DNA of 64,000 nucleotides from Calliopum simillimum (GCA_951812925.1 OX638368.1:150770492-150834491), one strand, 5' to 3'. Positions 45,745 to 58,220 are shown, counted from the first letter of the stretch. The notes: generated by a model from the letters alone, not told the origin. Program-made: numbers and translations.

Positions 45745-46190
45745 TTATTTAAATTTTCCTTCTTCGATAATTCTGTCAATATGCCTGAGTGCTGCGAGAG
45801 AATATACGAAGTTTGTATTACAAACTGATGAAACTAGCTCATAAATTTCTCTAGAGCATATCCCATTATAATATCTGTGGTACTGTAGGAAATGTAGACT
45901 GCTAGTTGAGGCACAGCAGCTAATCGTGCAGGTAGATGCGTGATCATAAATACTGGGCAGTCTAGAATAGGGTGTTAAGTGGCACCAGCTAAGGCAGATA
46001 TTACAGCAAAAAGACGCGGACCTTCTACAAATTTGCCTTCCGCATATGGAGTAGATCCAAATTTTAGGAGGTTCTGAACTCGGGTCGATTCCGGCACTAA
46101 CTAGTAAAATACGGAGCAAGTTAACCGATAAAACTTTCTCCATAAATAAGTACATACCTGATGTTGTTGTCGATATTTTGACGCTCTGAA
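45745..46190 (-). pseudogene. Zinc-finger-like fragment of a non-LTR retrotransposon
   Basis: Within a 157-codon minus-strand frame (46218-45745) the stretch IWIYSICGRQICRRSASFCC followed by NICLSWCHL has the C-x2-C / WCHL spacing of the PHD-like finger that opens the endonuclease-reverse transcriptase ORF in some insect non-LTR elements. It is preceded by a GIDPSSEPPK segment reminiscent of the PNPGP lead-in. It lies 3' of the RT fragment on the same strand, so it probably starts a second partial copy. The assignment is by motif only. Confidence 0.5.
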
Positions 46191-46194
46191 ATTC

Positions 46195-46880
46195 TATTCT
46201 CATCACTTGGAAAAACATTTTTTTTTCTGCAAAACTAATAAAGAGAGGTCTTTCTCACTCATCTGCGTTGAATTCGACCCAATTAGCGCCGAGTGAGAGG
46301 AGATTGATTTAAGGTCATTTGATAGTGTGTCAATTATATATGTGCCACCTTTTTTTATTATCTACAGAGCTTGGACATTTTTTGAAGCAATGCGAATGAA
46401 AAATGCTGCTGTTATCTGCAAAATAGTGTATAGGATTAATGGTGAATCAAAACGTGGATAGGACGGATCCCTGGGAAACTTACGCAATAATGGAGTATTT
46501 GTTAGATGTGAAACTGTTTGCGACAACACGTATAGAAAGGCCACTAAAGAAACTCGTTATCCAATGAGCGAAGGAATCACCGATGACTAACGCCATTAAC
46601 TTACCAGTAGATCGAGCTCGCCGGAACCCATATTGGCGATTACTAAGTAATTTGCTAGATACCTCATAAAGTGGAAGTTTATAACGCTCTCCATAACCTT
46701 GGAGATCTTTGATCATATTGTAATGGGCCGTTGATTATTAGGGTTGGTGGCTGTACATTAGCAATTTTCCAATGTGATAGAAATTCGCTTAATTAATACT
46801 GAGGTTTGCAAGGACCCCCTCCATTGCCCTAATTTGAAAGTAGATCCTTGGTATCGCCGTCAGAGAAGATTTGAGGGAGT
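46195..46880 (-). pseudogene. Non-LTR retrotransposon reverse transcriptase relic
   Basis: Read on the minus strand, frame-shifted blocks follow the order of a jockey/CR1-like RT: SHWKIANVQ, then SKVMESVINFHFMRYLANYL, then LSNRQYGFRRARSTG (about 46640-46600), then WITSFFSGLSIRVV, then VSQGSVLS (about 46477-46454), then NPIHYFADNSS. FADN at 46422-46411 is the position of the catalytic Y/F-A-D-D box, with its last Asp changed to Asn. Downstream, an ANWVEFNAD-type block fits the region after the palm. Internal stops, several frame changes and loss of the segment with the first catalytic Asp make it dead. Confidence 0.8.
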
Positions 46881-47955
46881 TGGAGTGGACGAAAAATAAT
46901 AATTTTTTACACTCTTCATAAAAGAACCACTTTTTTGTGCAAAATTATAAAATCGTTCAAGGTATAATTCAAATACTGCCATATCTTTTTATATACATAC
47001 ATATTTCTCACTTTTATAGAATCGATCCACTCTAATAAGAAACTTTTTACATGTATTCGTAGCACACGTAGTTTTTATATCCTTGAAATTCAATAATTTA
47101 ATTACTGTATCGACATAAAATGCATTTCCTTTTTTATTACCATAACTGCCATCCGTTAGCAGCATTTATTGCCGCAACAATATTCGACTCATTATGTTTT
47201 ATTATTTCTGCAATTACTAACCAAGCAATATAATTCATTTAATATTCGAATTTTCCATATATTGCAAAAAATTTTCCCCCAACTGCAAGGCATTGAAATA
47301 AATTTGCTTTTTTATGGGTCTGGCAGGAGTCGACACTCTTAGAAAGAAAGAAAACCAACAAATTGGGGCTAATGCAAGCAATAAATGATTTTTGCCAAAT
47401 ACTTAAAGTTATCAGCAAATGCAAGCAGCAAATTAATAGCAGCTTAAAAACACACACACACTCATATATGTGCGCTTGCGCAGTCTTCAAAGAAAGTTCG
47501 CTTGGTTGCATTTTGCAGTTCATTGCCTGCAGCATCAGCACCGCCGTTGTAGTCAGTGCGTTTTGCTTGTTGTCTCTGGCGGTCATTAACAGAGTTAAGC
47601 GTTGAATTTACGCCAAAACATTGATTTTTTTGGCAAAAAAAATACAAATTTTTGTGACAACTATGGTAGCAAAAAAAAAAAAACAACATCAAAATAACAT
47701 TGCAGCCAGTAACAGCAGCAAATGTTGCTTAAATGAAAGTTGTTTTTTTTATTTCAGTGCATTGGGGGAATTTCTATACAGCAAATAATAACTTTTTAAT
47801 AGCTGTTTGATTTAATACGCCCCTTTGTATTTAGCTATTTTATTAATTTTTTTGAAAAAATTTACTGCTAATTATTTCCTAGTTTAGTGGATACACGTGA
47901 TTTTTGACTTCAATTGATTACTTGGTAGAGCAAAAAATATTAAAAAAAAATTTTT
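46881..47955. other. Non-coding DNA
   Basis: ACACAC and CAGC runs near 47450. The 115-codon minus-strand frame at 47239-47586 has no motif and overlaps an opposite-strand frame. Confidence 0.45.
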
Positions 47956-47959
47956 TAAA

Positions 47960-48166
47960 ACAGGTAATATTGTTTCAAGAAGAAATCGTATTGAAAACGT
48001 AAAGATTTCTTCTAACACAACGAGATTTTTTAAATAAATGTTTATGGCAATTTTAAAAAGATTTTCTGTGAATTTTCGATACAACTTTCTTTTTGGATTA
48101 AAAACATAGAGATATTTTTTTACTTAAGTTTGTTCTATTTTGTGTGGTCATTTTGGCTCTGTGTAA
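47960..48166. mobile_element. CACAGAGCC-family remnant, copy 3
   Basis: Sequence from AAGAAGAAATCGTATTG to GTTCTATTTTGTGTGGTCAT and TTTGGCTCTGTG follows the right half of the 2478-2892 element. The left end is missing. Confidence 0.7.
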
Positions 48167-48203
48167 GATAGTGCTCAGAGGTTCAAGGGTTTTTATTACA
48201 GAA

Positions 48204-48538
48204 ATTGGTCATTAAAGATAAAAAACTCGGAGTGCTATTAAATTTGAGGGCGAAAATCGTAGAGGGGGGAGAATGCACCCTTTGACGTTTTTTCAAAATA
48301 CCTAGCGAACGAAGCAAAAAATTTTTTGTAGAGAATTAAATTTGCCATCGACATAAAATAGCTTCTTCAAAAAATTAAAAAAAAATTTCTTATACCAAAA
48401 TTGGAACAATAGGTATCTAAAGAAAAAAAAAAAGCAAACAAAATAAAACGAATTCTTATGTTTTTTTACTCTTTTGCGAAAGATTTCCACCCACTAATTT
48501 AATAGAACTCCACGGTTTTTCAATTTTTAATGACCAAT
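48204..48538. mobile_element. MITE with ATTGGTCATTAAA ends
   Basis: ATTGGTCATTAAA plus ACTCGGAGTGCTATTAAATT on the left is matched inverted by AATTTAATAGAACTCCACGG and TTTTTAATGACCAAT on the right. Arms are about 45 bp with scattered differences. No coding. Confidence 0.75.
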
Positions 48539-48545
48539 TGACTGA

Positions 48546-50267
48546 TTCCAGTTATAAAAACACGTGTACGTCTTACGTCCTTTTTAGCATGATTTAGCCT
48601 ATATAATAAATGTTTGTGTTTGAATTTCACCAGTACCACAAGCCTAACCATTATTGTTACTGTACGGTAAAATTTGTTAAAATATCTCCGAAAATTTTTA
48701 TGTTTTTGCTAGAATTTGAAAGTAATTTTCAATATGCGGCGCCACTATATACTGGTTTTTTTCTTGATTCTTTCTCCCTGCGGGTTCCACTTAAGAGCTG
48801 ATGGGGCATTTATTGTTGTGAATTTGCATATACTAAGGGAAGCATGAGTAATATTTAGTCTTTTCTGTTGTTTCTCTATTTTTATGTGCTATACATATAT
48901 TTGAATTTTAACATAAATAAGCGTATTAAACAAAAATATCTTCACATAACCAAATGAGACCAAGCATCTACATACAATTAAATTTAGTTTTATCAAACAA
49001 AACTGTCTTCCTTGTACGCCTTCAAGTGCAGCTTTTCCTTAATTTTATTTCAAAAAAATGCCAACATTTTAATAAGCTGACATTTTAGCTGTTCAATAAT
49101 GACAGTATATGACACATAAACACATGCAGCATCCCACACACGCACATTTTATGGCAACAATCCAGACTCCTTTTCTGCAACATTTTGTGCGCTCCAATTG
49201 CGCCGTCAATGCACACCAGATCGACGAGCACTTGGTCTTTCGGGATGGATCAATTTTAAAATGTACAGTTAAGTTGATGCTTAGTCTTTTATGTTGTTGT
49301 CGTTGTCGTCGTCAGTGTCGCTGCAAACAACTGCGGTGGGTGACCTAATTTTTAATGTTATGGCATCAGGCAACAGGAAATTTCATAATTTCTTAGCGTT
49401 TAATATGAAATTGACAACGTAAAGGAGTCAATCGAAAACAAAAGAATGTGAAGGAGAAGAAGAGGAAAAAGGAGAAAAACATGCCGATAAAATTTTAGAT
49501 TAAAAAGAAAGGTGTCAATATAATTAAAATAAATGAACTGTTTTTGATAAAATTTTGTGTGTTTGTGCATTGTAAACGAAAGATCTAAGAAACAAACTTG
49601 ATTTTTCCGCACAATTTTTTGTTGATACATTGTGTCCCATAATTCACGCAAGATTTGAAATATTGCTGAACAATGAAAAGGCTTTGCTTTTTCGGCAAAT
49701 TCAATTCTTCCGTGAAATATAAGACACCCCTTAAAAGCATGGCAGCTCTGTTACAGAAACTGAGAATATCGAATTTTGTTGATAACACTCTAAGATGATG
49801 AAAAATTTATTTTTCTGAGATAATCGTATGAGCAGAGAGATCAAGAACATAAACAAAAAATTTTTGTTTAGAAAATGATTTATTTGTGCTATACATATGA
49901 TATTTTTATGCTATAGGTTTTTGGTATAGAAAATATATAAAATCATGATAAATTTGAACCTATATATTAAGTCGTCGTATAGCAAAATTTGTCAACGCTT
50001 ATTTACAAATGCTATGATGCAAAAGCATTTGCACCAGATCGTGAATATGGCTCATATATTTGATCTGTAGTTTTATGAAACGTTCATACGCGTACAAAAA
50101 ACTTTTTAAAAACTAAAAACAGCTTAAATAATTCTCCATAGAAAAATATTTATTTATTGCTTTGATTAATGAATCGTTCTGAAAACCATGTAAATTTGAT
50201 GCATAATTTTTACTTAAAAATCAATGAATTTCGGTGTATGAATACCGCTCATAAATATCATGTACTA
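48546..50267. other. Non-coding DNA
   Basis: GT/CGT-rich 49280-49340 yields an open frame with a Cys/Arg-rich tail that I consider chance. Otherwise nothing recognised. Confidence 0.45.
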
Positions 50268-50992
50268 GGGTAGAAGGGGGAGGTTTCGACACGTGGGAGG
50301 CTTCATCAGTGCCAAATTTTGAGATTTCTATCCGCACTTACTCCCGCGTGTAAACCAAAAAGTCTTACTCCTCATGGTACGCAGCTATCAAAAAAAAAAA
50401 ATTCTCTGCGTGATTCGGCTAGGGTGCGTAGTTAGTCGTGATTTTGTATTTTTATAGCAAGTTGATGTAATAAAATTTCCGTTTTTTTTAACCAGATACT
50501 TAAATATCGACGGCTTATATTCAATACCCTCTATCTACAATTTTCACGAAAATTAGTTTTTGATAGTAAAACCTTCATTGAGACAAATGGCATCTATGAT
50601 ATTAATTCCAAACGAAAAGTTTGCTTCCAGAGCTACTTTTTTCTATTTAAAGAAATTCACTATCTACAGCAATCGATTTTGTGAAATGCAATATCCTCTA
50701 TCTACATATGAAAAATGAAAAATTTTTCATTTTATTTTATTTATTGGGTGGCCGTTATATACAAGGTCATGACAAACGGTCGTCAATCGGCTCCAAATGG
50801 CGAAAATAAATTTTCTTGATTTTTTCAGTTTTGTATGTTGAGCCTTGATAGCCTTGCTGAGTCGTGGTCCTTCTGTAAACAAACAGATAAGGCTAGACTC
50901 ATAAAATTTGGTACAGATGAAAGCAATATTATTAGGCTATCTGGGATCAAAAATGGGCGCGATCGGTTAAACTTGATTTGAAAATTAATACA

Positions 50993-51247
50993 ATTGAGGA
51001 GCGTCCGCACCAAAGGGCCTAGGTACCATTTCGAGGCAAAAGTTGTGTTATAATATGAGTCGGGTGACATTTTGTTAGAAATAATAATAATAATTGTTTT
51101 CTGTCTTCACGAAAAATTTACTCGATGGCGTGGAATTGATGTTAAAAAAATTATACCGGTCAAATAACTGATTATTATGGCACATAATATGTATGAGATT
51201 ACTTTTGCCTCGAAATGGTACTTAAGCCCTTTGGTACGGCCACTCCT
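50993..51247. repeat. Inverted repeat with GCCTCGAAATGGTAC arms
   Basis: A GGGCCTAGGTACCATTTCGA block then GGCAAAAG on the left is matched inverted by TTTTGCCTCGAAATGGTAC, then CCCTTTGGTAC, on the right. Probably a small independent foldback inserted in the larger element. Confidence 0.75.
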
Positions 51248-51296
51248 CAATATTATATATGAGTCAAATGAAACTGGGTATTAGAGCGGTATCCAT

Positions 51297-51957
51297 ACGT
51301 ACTTGTGAATGCAAAACATGAGAACTGAAATCTGAGCTCAGATTTTTATATAAAGTACACCAAGTTACTAGAAAGTAGATGTACCCAGGAGCAAGGGTCT
51401 GTATTCCCTACTCCCCGTCCAGGCCTAACATAGTCTTGCGCCCTAGTTTTTTATAGCAGTTTATGGTGGACTAGGATTAGTGGTGAGCAAACCAAGACCA
51501 AGACCAGATCATAGCAGTCGAAATACTAAAGCAGTCTTGGTCTTGATGATAATCCTGAGCAAGACCAAGCCCCCAGAAGTCTTGGTCTAGCGATGATACC
51601 AGCGTCTTGGTCTAATACCGAGACCAAGACCAAGAATCAAGACCAAGACTAATTTTGCTCATCACTAACTGAGATTTCCTTATTACGCATCTAAACTAGG
51701 ATTTTTTCTATCATGTAAGAATTCTGAATTATATTTTCTTATAAGTCCAAAAATCACTGTTTTGAGGCCTACTTAGAGCTATATAGCAAGCTATAAGCAA
51801 GGATAACTCAGGATCTTTACATGATAGAAAACAAACCAAGTTTAGATCCATAATAAGCAGATCAAAGTTCAAAACAAACGGCTATAAAAAATAAGGACCT
51901 ATAATAATCTGAGCTCAGGCTTCGGTTCTCATATTTTGCATTCTCAAGTCCGCCAGG
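51297..51957. repeat. Foldback around a GACCAAGACC minisatellite
   Basis: ACTTGTGAATGCAAAACATG, AGAACTGAAATCTGAGCTCA on the left and TGAGCTCAGGCTTCGGTTCT, CATATTTTGCATTCTCAAGT on the right form the arms. The centre (51475-51665) is a cluster of GACCAAGACC in both orientations, related to the repeat at 20.5-21.3 kb. Confidence 0.8.
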
Positions 51958-52478
51958 CGCTCAACCTATTTTGAGTTTTCTTTTGATAAAAAACCATCTA
52001 TTAATAAATAATTCATAAAAAAATTGGTTTTTATTATTGTGCAATAGGCTCTATCTGCTTGTTTGAACACGCATTCTATATTATATTTGAATTGCAATAT
52101 CCTCTATTTGCTATAATAAGGCGAATAACTAAGATTTTTTTTAATTTTTTTATTTGAAGGATCTAGTGGCTCTTTTTAATTAATATTGTAGTACTTCGTT
52201 TGATTAACACTATAAAAAATAGCGAATAAAACAGTTTTTTTGCTCTCCTGAAAAATTGTGTTTTTGTAGATAGAGTGTATTGAATACAAGCCGTCGATAT
52301 ATTATTACTGTTAATACTACATTTAAGGTTTGCAAAATAAATAAAAGATAACTGCGAAATTTTGGAAATTTGGAAACAAGTGGATAAGGGAGGATTCGTC
52401 AAGTGTAAATGGGAGGATTCGAACACTGAAATTTATACATATGATTCAATTATTTTCCATGAATCTGATTTTTCACAG

Positions 52479-52722
52479 GATATGGAGTTCGGTACTTATG
52501 CCGATGTGCAAATGGGTATAGAATCAGCCTGAATCATGTCTCGAACTCGTTCAAGGCTCTGACCTACCTGGTCCGAATGATTTGCTGGATATGGCCCCGA
52601 TTGAAGACGACTTCCCTGATTTTCGTTTTCTCATTGTATCACCGGAAGCAATTCGTCTTTTACCATCTACGTTCAAAAGGTTGAAGGTTTCAAAAAATCA
52701 AGGGAATCAAGAATTTATATGA
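52479..52722 (+). pseudogene. Coding-like relic inside the composite element
   Basis: An acceptor-like CTGATTTTTCACAG ends at 52478. From there one frame reads DMEFGTYADVQMGIESA then stops (TGA 52530-52532). The +1 frame, open from 52524 to TGA 52720-52722, reads on with LELVQGSDLPGPNDLLDMAP, EDDFPDFRFLIVSPEAIRLL and PSTFKRLKVSKNQG. The balanced, acidic-then-basic composition is far from random AT-rich translation. A one-base frame break near 52510-52530 would explain the switch. I do not recognise the family. It may be part of the element's own protein or a captured host exon. Confidence 0.45.
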
Positions 52723-52944
52723 CTGACGAAGCCTCCCCAAAAGTGGGAGGTTTCGTCATTTATTTTAACTTTGGTTTATTGGTCACATTTCCGAAAATAG
52801 GAAACATATCGATTTTTTTGTAATTTATTAAAGAAGCACACATATTCACGCATAGTCCATGTGTATTCAAAATAACATGCACAATTGCATTTGGAAGGTA
52901 TAAGGACTTTTTTGTTAGGGTGTCGAAACCTCCCCCTTCTCCCA

Positions 52945-54350
52945 TATATATGTTTGTATGTATACGCGCTTTAAAGTTATGTGTCCGAGACTGCCTACTC
53001 TGGCACTTAAATATCTTTTTTTTAAAACCTCTAATAACATTTTTAATATACTCAACAATAGTCTGGGGGTGTATTGAACTCCAGAACAAGCTGCTACCAG
53101 GAAGAAAAGCATAAGATGGTCCAAGTAGACAACATTTCTTCTAAAGGATCTAAGTAGACACAACAAAGCCTTTGTTAGGTACTTATTCTTTCATGATGAG
53201 ACTCAGAATCCTGTACCTAGGAATCGGAATTCTAAATCTCACATCCTTAGATAAAACTAGTCGCATGGCAGTGATGAGATTTATAAATACTTAGTCTGCT
53301 CTAGTAAGGAAAGAGGTCGCACAAAAGATCTTCTAGGCCATTGTCTAAGAAACAAACAACTTTGCGAATAACTGTCAGCACCCTTTAAAATAATATAGAT
53401 ACCGCTGTGCGGCGATTAACTAATGAGTTGTTTTAAACTTTTAACTAACAATCATTTATACAGCATAAAACTTTCTTTCAAAATGTTGTTGTAGCAACAA
53501 TTTTGCAACAGCAGTAACATCAACAACAACAACAATAATAATGTGTGTAATTGTGTACACACAATGAATGTCTCCTGTACATGTCAGTCTCTTGTGTAGG
53601 TGTTAAAAATTATGATGCTGAAAATCACAAGCGTAATAATATTAATAATAATAGTATAATGATGACGTTATTGTTGATGATCATGACAATGTTGCTGTTA
53701 TTGTTGCTGTTGTTGTTGTACTTTTGATGGCAATGATAAAGCTTATGGTTGTTGTGTTTTTGCTGCATCGTCTGTTGCGCTCTACGTTGATGACTACTAC
53801 GTTGATTGGTTGAATGATAAACGCGTTGTTCATGTTCAATTAGTGAAAATATTTCAACTTTGCACGCAAACATTAATTTTCATCGTTTTTCACGAGTATG
53901 TAAAATTGCGGTGTTATTTATTTAAGACATTTTTTTTTTCTTTTTTTTTATTGTAAAATCAACAGCAACATCAGTGGCGTAATTTGGCATTTAATTTGAC
54001 ACTTTGTAAATATCAGTGATGTGATAAATTAATTGCATTTTTTTTTTCACAATTCACGAGATGTATCGCAGATAGTACTACCATATTTAGAAAATTTTTT
54101 ATCTTGAGACCATTGGAGTAGCTAGATTATTTTCTTAGGGTAGGCAGCCGGCCAACTGATCAGTAGATGAAAGGTTTTTGATATGGTAGACAGTACACGC
54201 AACGAAATAATATATAAAACAAAATGACTGTAAAATGGGTGCAAACGACTGATCTAGGTGTTTTTGTGAGTAAGGTCCGAAAAATTTAGTAAACGGCATA
54301 TCGTCTACCTAGTTCTAATATGACTTAAGTTAAAATTAACTTCTGTTAAT
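52945..54350. other. Non-coding DNA with trinucleotide runs
   Basis: CAA/AAT runs at 53520-53545 and GTT/GCT runs at 53690-53720. TGTGTACACA is a small palindrome near 53552. Frames at 52.76-53.17 and 53.63-53.87 kb have no motif. Confidence 0.5.
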
Positions 54351-54374
54351 GGAGCGAATTAAATCTAAATGTTG

Positions 54375-54600
54375 GCTTTATTTCGTTTTTTGGGGTTTAT
54401 TTCGTTTTTTGGGTGTTATTTCGTAGAAAAAAAAAAAAAAGAAAAAAATAGAAAAAACGCCCAAAATATTTTCATATAAATAAATATAGGGCGTTATTTC
54501 CAAAATGATTACTGCCCAAATTTATATGAAAATAATTTGGGCGTTATTTCATTGGGCGTTATTTCATTGGGCGTTAATTTCTCACGCCGCACAGTGGGAG
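54375..54600. repeat. TTGGGCGTTATTTC short tandem and inverted repeats
   Basis: TTTATTTCGTTTTTTGGG twice near 54378-54415, then GGGCGTTATTTC at 54489, and three consecutive about 15-bp units ATTGGGCGTTATTTC at 54535-54582. An inverted pair, CGCCCAAAATATTTTCATAT against ATATGAAAATAATTTGGGCG, spans 54458-54544. Confidence 0.8.
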
Positions 54601-54650
54601 AAAGAGCCAATCTAGCGGCGTTTAATTCAATTATGGAACATTTTACTGAC
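54586..54650. mobile_element. Solo CGCCGCACAGTG terminus
   Basis: CACGCCGCACAGTGGGAG, then AATCTAGCGGCGTTTAATTC, aligns with the left end of the 41.6-kb element and the inverted right end at 42.65 kb. No partner end found. Confidence 0.55.
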
Positions 54651-57600
54651 GTACCATTTTCCAATCCGTACTATTTTCCAATCCATTGGAATCCAACGAA
54701 CCACTTTTGTTAGATTTTACGACCCCGTTCATTTTCTGTTATAGATCTCTTTTACAGACCACCCCTCACCAAAGATATGATAAAATAAAAAAAGAAATAA
54801 AAATAGCGCATGGTAATATGCTATAAAGTTGGAGAGTAATTACTGAAAAATATTGTTTAAGAAAATAATGATTGAGAAGCTTCAATACATTTAGTAAAAG
54901 TCGAATAGTATCGAAAAAGTCGAAAAATAATCGGAAAGCAATGAATGAAATGAGAAGAGCCAAATAAAATAAAAAAATAGAATTGAAGTAAAATTGAAGA
55001 GCATCCCAATAAGGATTATTATTAGAATGTAAAAGTAAAGAAAAAATTTTATTTTTTTGTAGAAAAAAGATATTTTTCCTAAATTACTTTAAAGTGTTTA
55101 TACTTTGCACATTGCATAATATAATCTACCATAAAATATGTCCAGAAAAAAGTAGCCAGGGTCAAAAACTGAACTTAAAATTACAATAGCTAACAGTCAA
55201 AAACCGTCCCAAAAATCAGCATTTTTGAGTTGCGCGACCTCTTAATTTTTTTTTTGCACAGTGTAATATTTTTTTATACAATATATAAACTATTAAAGTG
55301 GTAACAAGCAATATTTAAGAGATAGTGTTTTTTTGCACAATCTTAATGCATACACATTATGTTATTTTATTTTGTATAGTAGGTACAATGTGCGAGTACC
55401 AAGGCTCAGAGTGAACATTTTATGAAGCATTAATATTTCCTGTTATTTAAGGTGCAAGTAAGTATACACTTTAATAAAAAAAGTCATTAAGCCAGGAAAC
55501 TCAAACACAACACATCCGTATTTATGATACTAAACTTTCATTATTTGTTGCAATAAAATTTTTATTGCAAATCTCATAAAAACATTATTGAAAAAAGTTG
55601 AATTATTTTTAATTAAAATTATATGTAAATTAAAAAAAAAAAATAAAAAAAAAATTAAAAGGTATTCTTTTTCATGATGCCTCACCCATAGTAATTACCT
55701 TTGGCATTTCTCATCCCTTGTGTAGAATTCACGTTTTCACTATTGTGTGCGTACCTTTAAATGGAATGATCATGCAATCGATCATCAATTTTCATAGGCA
55801 TCACAGGTTTATTTTATTTGCGTTTGGTTTCGATTTCAAAGGAATTTCAATTCCCGTACAATACCCAACATAAGTACAATATTTACCTATTGTATTCCAT
55901 GGAATGCAGGGAATGAAAATAAAGTAAAAAGCAGAAGATCGGAGACATGTGATAAGTTTTATACAAACAATACACGTACAATACAAAGCACACGGTTTCA
56001 TGTTGACGCGAGGATGCTGTCTGTATTGCAGGAGCTACTTTAAAATGGAACGCTAATCCTGACAGTTTTTTTTATTTTTTTTTTCTTGAATATTTGTTTG
56101 AGGGTTAAGAATTGACAGCGATTTCCTAAAGGTGTGTTTGAATTTTAATAAGATTTGATAACAAGTAAAACTTTTTTTTTATTTCAAAAATTTTAGAAAA
56201 TAAATAAAAAAATATTATGGGTTATTCCAAATGGGAAGTCAGGGCAAAGAATTATCAAATGTTTATATCGAATACGAAAACAAGCAATTATTCAATATAG
56301 CCGTCAAACATGCTTTACTAACAGTGGCTTGCTATGTCGTCGACGAAGTGTGAAATTAAGAATAGCCAGAATCAGCTGCAATACCGAATTACTTATCAAA
56401 TATACACAAAACTCAAGCAAACTTTTTGGCAAATGTGAAAAAAAAAAATCAAGCATTCCGCAAATCACCTACGAAGTCTTCTGTTAGATTTGGAGTCGAA
56501 AACTCATACAGTAGCGCTGCTAAGTGGGCTACCGTTCTGAGCAATAAAACCGTATTTCAGGGTTGGAGAAATGAGTTATTGAAATCTTAAAATTTTTTGC
56601 TCATAACATTTTGTTAAACATTAAAATCAAAATGGATTTCGCAATAAGTATTTTCTTGATAACAGAGTTGATAGACCTTTTTGGGTCATAACATTTCTTT
56701 TAAGTTTATTGCCGGCAAATTTGGTTGCAACGCCACTGTACTAAGGGTAGCATGAAACGCGTTTGTCTTAAATTATCGTGAAAACTATCGATAAAACAAT
56801 AATCAATTCAATAGTTATTTTGTATTTAGATGCATAAGCTTAATATCATTCTAACTACTGTTTTGCATGGACTTGCCCTAATCTTTTTTTTTTACTTTTG
56901 TAATTCATTCAGGGATCTAGGGTATTACTCAACAGTGAATTCGTAAGAAACATAAAATAAAATAAATCTCAATGCTAATCTTTAGTAAAGTACTAAAATT
57001 CTGTCTATCTTTATTCTTCTCACTTTATTTCGGAGAGATAAGAAAACCACTGAAACCAGCAACAACTTTATAGCTGATAAAAAGCAGGTTTTGGTTTATT
57101 TTAACAATAGGAAAAAATTATATTTATCTATATGTACATGATGTTGTTAAAAGAAGTATAGGTACTATTTTAATTGAAATATCTCAATTCTGGCTTGGCT
57201 GATGCCATTATGCCCTACAGTAAGTTTTTGAAACAAAATCACAGTCGGCACTATAAATGAAAGGCCATCCTTCTATCTTCCTGTAGTGGGTTTACATTCC
57301 CAAACTGAGTAGTATTATGTTAGTTGCTTTTGCTACGAAGCCTGACTGGATGCTTTCTGGTACCTACGAAGGAAGTCGGTAGACTGCTCGAATTTGCTAC
57401 TTGCCCAAGATTGGTTATGGGGTGTGACCCTTTGATGAGTTTTGTGGTGGCTGTGGCTTGTACAGTATATAAAGACAAAAAAACATCGTATGCTATAACT
57501 CAAAGATTGACAGAAAGTTTTAGTTTGAGGCAAGTTCATGGAAACGTGCATAATTATGAAATTAGAAGATGCGGGACAAAAGAATGCAAATTACTACATC

Positions 57601-57885
57601 TACTGGTGTTTGTTGGACTGATTGCGGTTTTTATTACATTACGTTCTAAAAAATGGTCAGAATGAGTAGTGTGATACATTAAATTTTTCGTCTTTAATCA
57701 AAATAAAAAAATAAAAAATTTTAACCTTAAATTAACGACATATTGTGTCTTTAGCTGAAACACCCTCAAAAATTGTTTTTTCGAAAATACACCCTACTGT
57801 AAAACTCCATATCTTCATTTTGCATAAATCTTGCTCTTAGGTCATTATAAAATCATGCAAACAAAAATTCATCATAATACGTTAT
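54651..57885. other. Non-coding DNA
   Basis: No element ends recognised over about 3.2 kb. A 113-codon plus frame at 57324-57665 (CFLVPTKEVGRLLEFATCPR region) overlaps a 72-codon minus frame. I cannot assign either, and coding is possible but unsupported. Confidence 0.4.
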
Positions 57886-57889
57886 ATAT

Positions 57890-58220
57890 TGTTGTTATGG
57901 GTCTTTTTGACCCCCTCATCAAAAAACAAGGTTAAAAGGGGTTAAAGTGTTGTGTAAAAGTATTCTGAAAATTTATTAGGGATTACCAAAGACGTGAAAT
58001 GCTTAAAACGTTAAGAATAATGAGTAATATAGTTATAAAACTGAAGAAAATTTTTTTTGTAATGCATTTTATTAAATTTTTTACGCATTATTCTTAAGTT
58101 TTAGACATTTCTCGCCTTTGGTGACCCCTAATAAAATGTTCAATGTAAAACACTTTAAACTGTTTCAACCCACTTTTTTGATAAAGGGGTCAAAAAGACC
58201 CATAAGGACAGGAACAATGG
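57890..58220. mobile_element. Foldback of the GGGTCTTTTTGACCCC family
   Basis: ATGGGTCTTTTTGACCCC at 57898 against GGGGTCAAAAAGACCCAT to about 58202. The arms continue inwards about 110 bp (TTAAAGTGTTGTGTAAAA, TTATTAGGGATTACCAAAG and TTAAGAATAATG blocks mirrored). It supplies the complete structure for the fragments at 13.6, 18.7 and 23.2 kb. Confidence 0.82.

Larger units (their letters stand above)
50268..52944. mobile_element. 2.7-kb composite inverted-repeat element
   Basis: GAAGGGGGAGGTTTCGACAC (about 50273-50292) is matched inverted by GTGTCGAAACCTCCCCCTTC (about 52919-52938). Related GGGAGG-TTCG motifs recur just inside (50297, 52388, 52411, and a palindrome at 52722-52757). Inside lies a second inverted pair, CGACGGCTTATATTCAATAC (50508) against TATTGAATACAAGCCGTCG (to about 52297). 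Within that lie two further side-by-side inverted repeats. No complete transposase was seen. Confidence 0.75.

Noticed and set aside
57324..57665. 113-codon plus-strand frame
   Set aside because: Longest frame in its area, but no motif or family recognised and it overlaps an antisense frame; left unannotated as a gene.
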